DNA of 7,788 nt, taken from NCBI GenBank assembly GCA_937949585.1, contig CALEDW010000242.1, forward strand, positions 1 to 7,788, written 5' to 3'. Numbering within the stretch: the stretch's first letter is position 1; each line of letters starts with the position of its first letter. Both the position numbers and the translations under genes were made by a program. Source of the DNA: an uncultured Acidimicrobiia bacterium (lineage in GTDB: Bacteria; Actinomycetota; Acidimicrobiia; IMCC26256; CALEDW01). Below the pieces are notes generated by a model. The model had not been told where the DNA came from and made no database searches. It saw nothing but the letters and a program-made list of their open reading frames with translations. This document shows positions 5,849 through 7,788 of this stretch, in pieces.

Positions 5849-7070
5849 GCACCGGGTGAGCACCGACCGCCAGGGCTCGGATCCGTCCCGGTGCCGCTAC
5901 GTGGTCCTGGTACCCGACGGCTGCGCCGACGAACCGATCGGTGCGCTCGGTGGCAGGACCCCGTTGGAGGCGGCCCGGATGCCGCACCTGGCCACCCTGG
6001 CGGCGCGGTCGCGGCTCGGACGCGCCCGGGTGATCCCGGAAGGGATGCCGGCCGGGAGCGACGTCGGGCACCTCTCGATCCTCGGCTACGACCCGCGCCG
6101 GTACCACACGGGTCGGGCCCCGATCGAGGCGGCGGCGATGGGGGTCGAGCTCGGCCCCGACGAGGTGGCGTTCCGGTGCAACCTCGTCACCATCGCCGAC
6201 GACGGGACCATGATCGACTTCGCGGCAGGGCACCCCACCGACGCCCAGAGCCACCCGGTGATCGCCGCGCTCGACGCCGCGCTCGGCGGTGGGCGCGACG
6301 GCGTGCGGTTCCATCCCGGGGTCGAGTACCGACACCTCGCCGTGGTGCCCGCCGAGTGGGCAGACGCCGAGTGCAGCCCGCCCCACGACCTCACCGGCCG
6401 CCCGGTCGTGTGGCCCACCGGGCCTGCGGCGCCGAAGCTGCTGGCCCTCATGGACGCCTCCCGAGCGGTGGTGCGGGAGGTCGCGGCCCGCCACGGGTTC
6501 GCGGCGACCCAGATCTGGCTCTGGGGTCAGGGCCGCAGCCCCCGGTTGCCTCCGTTCGCCGAGCGCTACGGCGTGACGGGCCGGCTCAGCTCCGCCGTCG
6601 ACCTCGTGCGCGGCCTCGGTGTGCTCGCCGGCATCGAGGTCGTCGACGTGCCGGGCGCGACCGCCGGCTACGACAACGACTACGCCGCCCAGCGTCGGGC
6701 CTGCGTGGCGTCGCTGCAGACCCGGCCGTTCTTCCTGCTGCACGTGGAGGCGACCGACGAGGCCGGCCACCAACGGGACCCGGAGGCCAAGGTCGCGGCG
6801 CTGGAGCGCTGGGACGCCGAGATCATCGGGCCGCTCACCGAGGAGCTCGCCGCCGTCGGTCCGCACCGGATCCTGCTCCTGCCCGACCACGCCACCCCGT
6901 GCGCGCGGGGCACCCATACCGACGCCGCGGTGCCGTACCTCCTCTTCGACTCGGAGCAGCGGCTCGAGGGCGGGCGCTACACCGAGGCCGGTGTCGCCGC
7001 CTGCCCGGAGGAACCCGGCGGGCAGCTCATGGGCCGCCTCGTGGGGTCCGGGCCGGCCGCCGGCGTCTGA
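5847..7070 (+). CDS. Archaeal-type phosphoglycerate mutase-like protein / proposed homoserine kinase
   Basis: A member of the alkaline phosphatase superfamily, related to cofactor-independent phosphoglycerate mutase of the archaeal type (ApgM). It has 407 residues from ATG 5847, or 404 from GTG 5856, and the first ~16 residues are poorly conserved in character. All seven two-metal and nucleophile positions of the iPGM fold are visible: D24 (VLVPDG), nucleophile S71 (PAGSDVGHLSILGYDP), D304 and H308 (EATDEAGH), D347-H348 (LLLPDHATP) and H357 (GTHTD). TGRAPIEAAAMGVEL and CNLVT are also typical. The close subfamily TIGR02535 is described as a proposed homoserine kinase because it occurs in threonine operons lacking thrB. 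The pattern EAxDEAGH...LPDHxTP...THT fits that group. Location near hom-thrC and just before rho supports the role, though two unrelated genes intervene. The alternative is a glycolytic phosphoglycerate mutase (apgM). Confidence 0.88.
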   Translation: MHRVSTDRQGSDPSRCRYVVLVPDGCADEPIGALGGRTPLEAARMPHLATLAARSRLGRARVIPEGMPAGSDVGHLSILGYDPRRYHTGRAPIEAAAMGVELGPDEVAFRCNLVTIADDGTMIDFAAGHPTDAQSHPVIAALDAALGGGRDGVRFHPGVEYRHLAVVPAEWADAECSPPHDLTGRPVVWPTGPAAPKLLALMDASRAVVREVAARHGFAATQIWLWGQGRSPRLPPFAERYGVTGRLSSAVDLVRGLGVLAGIEVVDVPGATAGYDNDYAAQRRACVASLQTRPFFLLHVEATDEAGHQRDPEAKVAALERWDAEIIGPLTEELAAVGPHRILLLPDHATPCARGTHTDAAVPYLLFDSEQRLEGGRYTEAGVAACPEEPGGQLMGRLVGSGPAAGV

Positions 7071-7081
7071 ACGACGGCCCG

Positions 7082-7098
7082 GTCCCCGTGGAGGGGAC
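7082..7098 (+). terminator. Short hairpin after the phosphoglycerate-mutase-like gene
   Basis: GTCCCC (7082-7087) pairs perfectly with GGGGAC (7093-7098) around a 5-base loop, 11 bases after the stop codon at 7070. There is no T-tract, so it is a weak terminator candidate. The right arm includes most of GGAGGGG (7090-7096), the possible ribosome-binding site of the small ORF at 7101, so it may instead hide that site. Confidence 0.35.
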
Positions 7099-7100
7099 GG

Positions 7101-7139
7101 ATGCAATACACTGCCGGTGGGCCGTCCGCCCGCACCTGA
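7101..7139 (+). CDS. Possible 12-residue leader peptide upstream of rho
   Basis: ATG at 7101 opens a 12-codon frame (MQYTAGGPSART) ending in TGA at 7137-7139. GGAGGGG (7090-7096) lies 4 bases before the ATG. It sits 176 bases before rho. The peptide has no run of a single regulatory amino acid, so classical amino-acid attenuation is not indicated. A chance ORF is quite possible in a region this rich in G and C. Confidence 0.2.
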   Translation: MQYTAGGPSART

Positions 7140-7220
7140 TCCCGGTCGACCGACCCGCGCGCCAGGTGGCGGCGGCCCAGGGTTCTCAACCGCACCCGGC
7201 GGAGATCCGCACCCACGGAG

Positions 7221-7241
7221 CCGGATCCAGCGCGAATCCGG
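7221..7241 (+). other. Hairpin in the rho leader
   Basis: CCGGAT (7221-7226) and ATCCGG (7236-7241) form a perfect 6-base stem, with a possible G-U pair outside it (7220 with 7242) and a 9-base loop. It lies about 75 bases before the rho start and does not cover the ribosome-binding site. No T-tract follows. It could be a folded part of a regulatory leader, or chance. Confidence 0.4.
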
Positions 7242-7303
7242 TGCCGTCCCGCCCCGTCGCCGGTCTCCCCGGGTGGTGACCCGAACATCCAATCCCGACA
7301 GCC

Positions 7304-7309
7304 AAGGAG
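7304..7309 (+). promoter_or_regulatory. Ribosome-binding site of rho
   Basis: AAGGAG lies 6 bases before ATG 7316, an ideal spacing. It selects this ATG over the in-frame ATG at codon 11 (7346), which has no such site and would start within the Rho_N domain. Confidence 0.8.
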
Positions 7310-7315
7310 CAGCCG

Positions 7316-7788
7316 ATGGCCTCCGAGCAGCGGATCGACCGGTCGATGCTCGCCGGAAAGGACCGCGAGCAGCTCACCGAGATCGCCTCTGCGATGGGCA
7401 TGAAGGGCATCTCCCGGCTCCGGAAGGCGGAGCTGGTCGATGCGATCCTCGCCGCCGCCAACGGCACGCCACCGCCCGGTCCGACCGTCGACGGCAACGG
7501 TGACGGCGCCGCGGCGGCCGCACCCCGGCGAGCGGTCCGGTCGAAGAAGGCCTCCGAGCTCACCGCGCCCGAGCCGGCGATCGTCGAGCTCGTCGCCGAG
7601 GAGGAGGCGATCGCCGCGGCCGCACCGCCTGCGGCGGAGGCCCCCGCCACCCGGGCCCGGGTCGGCCCGCCCACCCCGGGTGGCGCCACCCAGTCGGCGA
7701 CGACCACCGTGCTGCCCACCGTCACGCCGCCCGAGGACGACCGGGGCGGGGTCGGCGAGCCGGGGCGGGCCGGGCGCCGCCGCCGCCG
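7316..7788 (+). CDS. rho: Transcription termination factor Rho, N-terminal part (3' end outside window)
   Basis: The N-terminal 157 codons of a protein that runs off the window without a stop. Residues about 11-45 (MLAGKDREQLTEIASAMGMK, then GISRLRKAELVDAIL) match the Rho_N helical domain that opens Rho, the hexameric RNA-dependent ATPase that ends transcription. After residue 46 the sequence becomes low-complexity, rich in Ala, Pro, Glu and Arg, and it ends with an Arg run (RAGRRRRR) at the window edge. Such a long basic, disordered insert between Rho_N and the RNA-binding domain is typical of actinobacterial Rho. The RNA-binding and ATPase domains would lie downstream and cannot be checked here. 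The position after the lysA/hom/thrC region is the usual actinobacterial one. A different protein with a Rho_N/SAP-like domain is possible but less likely. Confidence 0.87.
   Translation, partial: MASEQRIDRSMLAGKDREQLTEIASAMGMKGISRLRKAELVDAILAAANGTPPPGPTVDGNGDGAAAAAPRRAVRSKKASELTAPEPAIVELVAEEEAIAAAAPPAAEAPATRARVGPPTPGGATQSATTTVLPTVTPPEDDRGGVGEPGRAGRRRR

Larger units (their letters stand above)
7071..7315 (+). promoter_or_regulatory. rho leader / intergenic region
   Basis: A 245-base stretch without a full gene. From left to right it holds: a hairpin (7082-7098); a possible 12-codon ORF (7101-7139), with an AT-richer patch and a weak -10-like TACACT (7107-7112) inside it; a 10-base palindrome CGGTCGACCG (7143-7152); a small inverted repeat GCGG-AGAT-CCGC (7199-7210); a clear hairpin (7221-7241); and the rho ribosome-binding site. 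Long structured rho leaders with autogenous control are known in other bacteria. Here regulation is only an inference, and no -35 was recognised. Confidence 0.45.

Noticed and set aside
5487..7292. A 601-residue open frame on the minus strand across the phosphoglycerate-mutase-like gene and into the sugar dehydrogenase
   Set aside because: It overlaps two well-supported genes and the divergent gap and has no recognisable domain. Its composition is Arg/Pro/Gly/His-rich, typical of a shadow frame.
7186..7725. A 179-residue minus-strand open frame opposite the start of rho
   Set aside because: The Ser/Ala/Gly-rich translation has no domain. The plus strand has a good ribosome-binding site and a clear Rho_N domain.

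Overview
The window looks like a chromosomal piece of a very high-GC actinomycete-like bacterium. Third codon positions are almost all G or C, GTG starts occur, ribosome-binding sites are AGGAGG-like, and the lysA-hom-thrC-(...)-rho order is the one familiar from Actinomycetota. A deep branch such as Acidimicrobiia is possible, but the sequence alone does not prove it.

Layout, left to right. (1) 1-3649, plus strand: a tight aspartate-family operon. It holds lysA (5' end outside the window), hom, and thrC overlapping hom by 4 bases. Together they cover the last step to lysine and two of the three steps from aspartate semialdehyde to threonine. (2) 3730-4551, plus strand: a classical short-chain dehydrogenase of unknown substrate with its own strong ribosome-binding site. 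(3) 4552-4594: a long inverted repeat between convergent genes, a likely terminator. (4) 4627-5814, minus strand: an exported PQQ-dependent sugar dehydrogenase (GSDH family). (5) 5815-5855: a very short divergent gap with two facing -10-like boxes, each correctly placed for a leaderless transcript. (6) 5847-7070, plus strand: an alkaline-phosphatase-superfamily protein of the archaeal-type phosphoglycerate mutase / 'proposed homoserine kinase' group. (7) 7071-7315: a 245-base rho leader with hairpins and a possible 12-codon leader ORF. (8) 7316 to the window end, plus strand: the 5' part of rho, with the Rho_N domain and the start of a low-complexity insert. No stop codon is reached.

The genes mostly fit a housekeeping locus. 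The most interesting point is that no GHMP-type homoserine kinase (thrB) follows thrC, while a phosphoglycerate-mutase-like gene of the group proposed to replace it lies between the threonine genes and rho. That gene may supply the missing homoserine phosphorylation step. I see no mobile element, CRISPR array, tRNA or rRNA, and no clear new multi-gene system.
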